Shown piece after piece: positions 13,156-13,765 of a DNA stretch of 13,765 nt (positions are counted from its first letter, which is position 1; each line of letters opens with the position of its first letter). The stretch is taken from assembly GCA_035275545.1 (NCBI GenBank), contig DATEMP010000136.1:1-13765 (forward strand), written 5' to 3'. The translations under genes were made by a program, and so were the position numbers. The notes beneath the pieces are model-generated. The model was not told the DNA's origin. It was given only the letters and a program-made list of their open reading frames with translations, and ran no database searches. The stretch comes from WS-11 sp035275545 (GTDB lineage: Bacteria; Eisenbacteria; RBG-16-71-46).

Positions 13156-13764
13156 TTAGTTCCGGTTGTCCTTCTCCTCCAGCTTCTGACGCAGCTCGCG
13201 CAGCTCCTCACGCAGCTCGCGCAGCTGCGATTCCATCTCGCGCTTCTCGGAATCGCTCATGTCGGTCTTCACGCGGGTGCGCACGTCGGGAATGCGGTAG
13301 ATCCGGGCGTCGCCGTCGCGCAGCCTCGTCACGTTGCGCCGCACGTCGCGGATGTCGTCGATGTCGGGCTCGACCGTGCGGGAGGAGCCCCGGCGCACCA
13401 CCGTGATCTTCGTGCGCCCTTCGCGCTGACGCAGCGCCCGCTGCAGATCGGCGATGTCGTCGATCCGGTCCCCGCCGACGTCGGTGATGACGTCGCCCGC
13501 CTTGATGCCGGCCTTCTCCGCCGGGGAATCCTCGACGATGTCGGTGACCAGGACCCCCTTGCCGCCCGGAACGCCGAGCGCATCGCCCAGGTCCGCGTTG
13601 ATGTCCTGGATGTGCACGCCGAGCCGGCCGCGGTTCCCGCCGAACATCGTGAAGTCGCGCAGGTTGCGCAGGTTGAAGTCGTCGCCATCCCAGCTGTAGC
13701 TGTAGCTGCGCGGCGTGCGGGGCGCGCGCGGGGCGCTGGGCGCACGCGGCGCGCGGGGCGCCTC
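13156..13764 (-). CDS. PDZ-domain protein with Ala-Pro-Arg segment and C-terminal coiled coil (5' partial)
   Basis: The frame is open to the right edge, so the true start is outside; the ATG at 13647 is internal to a longer protein. The first visible residues are an Ala-Pro-Arg repeat segment (13764-13708), then SYSYSWDGDDFNLRNL. A PDZ domain follows: GRLGVHIQDIN as the carboxylate-binding strand, GVLVTDIVEDSPAEKAGIKAGDVIT, and DIADLQRALR...KITVVRRG. A charged linker then leads to a C-terminal coiled coil of Glu/Leu/Arg heptads ending in KLEEKDNRN. Family knowledge: PDZ domains of this kind bind C-terminal peptides, often in periplasmic quality-control proteases or scaffolds. No protease domain is visible in this part. 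Signal peptide and localisation cannot be judged. Confidence 0.82.
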   Translation of the reverse strand, partial: EAPRAPRAPSAPRAPRTPRSYSYSWDGDDFNLRNLRDFTMFGGNRGRLGVHIQDINADLGDALGVPGGKGVLVTDIVEDSPAEKAGIKAGDVITDVGGDRIDDIADLQRALRQREGRTKITVVRRGSSRTVEPDIDDIRDVRRNVTRLRDGDARIYRIPDVRTRVKTDMSDSEKREMESQLRELREELRELRQKLEEKDNRN

Positions 13765-13765
13765 G

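Noticed and set aside
1..13765. tRNA, rRNA, CRISPR array, insertion sequence or integrase
   Set aside because: I looked for T-loop motifs, regular spaced repeats, transposase-like proteins and terminal repeats and saw none; a covariance-model scan would settle small RNAs.

Overview
The window is about 70% GC, densely coded, and has no mobile element, rRNA, tRNA or CRISPR array that I could recognise. The mix suggests a free-living, Gram-negative-type bacterium from a deep, GC-rich lineage: long GAF/AAA+/Fis regulators, Shine-Dalgarno-led genes, secreted beta-sandwich proteins and a periplasmic D,D-carboxypeptidase. An FCB-side group such as Candidatus Eisenbacteria or a relative would fit, as would Myxococcota- or Gemmatimonadota-like bacteria. 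This placement is inference from gene style only.

Left part (1-3723): the 3' part of a TPR-GAF-AAA+-Fis regulator of the sigma-54 activator (EBP) type enters from the left edge. Its Walker motifs look intact, but its GAFTGA sigma-54 contact loop is replaced. It is followed by a 246-nt AT-richer control region with a 7-bp inverted repeat and a -24/-12-like element. Next come a small secreted protein of unknown function and, 5 nt later, a short ORF that reads as a decayed EBP AAA+ domain without Walker A or GAFTGA.

Middle (3724-7000): a housekeeping-type promoter and leader precede a D-alanyl-D-alanine carboxypeptidase (S11 family), closely followed by a TauE/SafE-type membrane exporter. After a possible terminator there is a 314-nt region with a promoter and structured leader. 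It precedes a secreted, probably concanavalin/LamG-like protein, closed by a strong hairpin terminator.

Right part (7001-13765): an unusual Lon-family protease follows. It has no N-terminal substrate domain, an altered Walker B and an altered pore loop, but an intact Ser/Lys dyad. It converges on an aminotransferase / zinc-ribbon-DUF2007 pair across a perfect 20-bp inverted repeat. Divergent from the aminotransferase is a GAF-coiled coil-GAF protein with the best sigma-54 promoter candidate in the window. It converges on a Nudix hydrolase with an N-terminal zinc ribbon. The window ends inside a minus-strand PDZ-domain protein with an Ala-Pro-Arg-rich segment and a C-terminal coiled coil.

The most unusual theme is three AAA+-derived proteins within 9 kb that have each lost different diagnostic residues, together with sigma-54-like promoter elements beside an EBP that should not be able to engage sigma-54 in the usual way.
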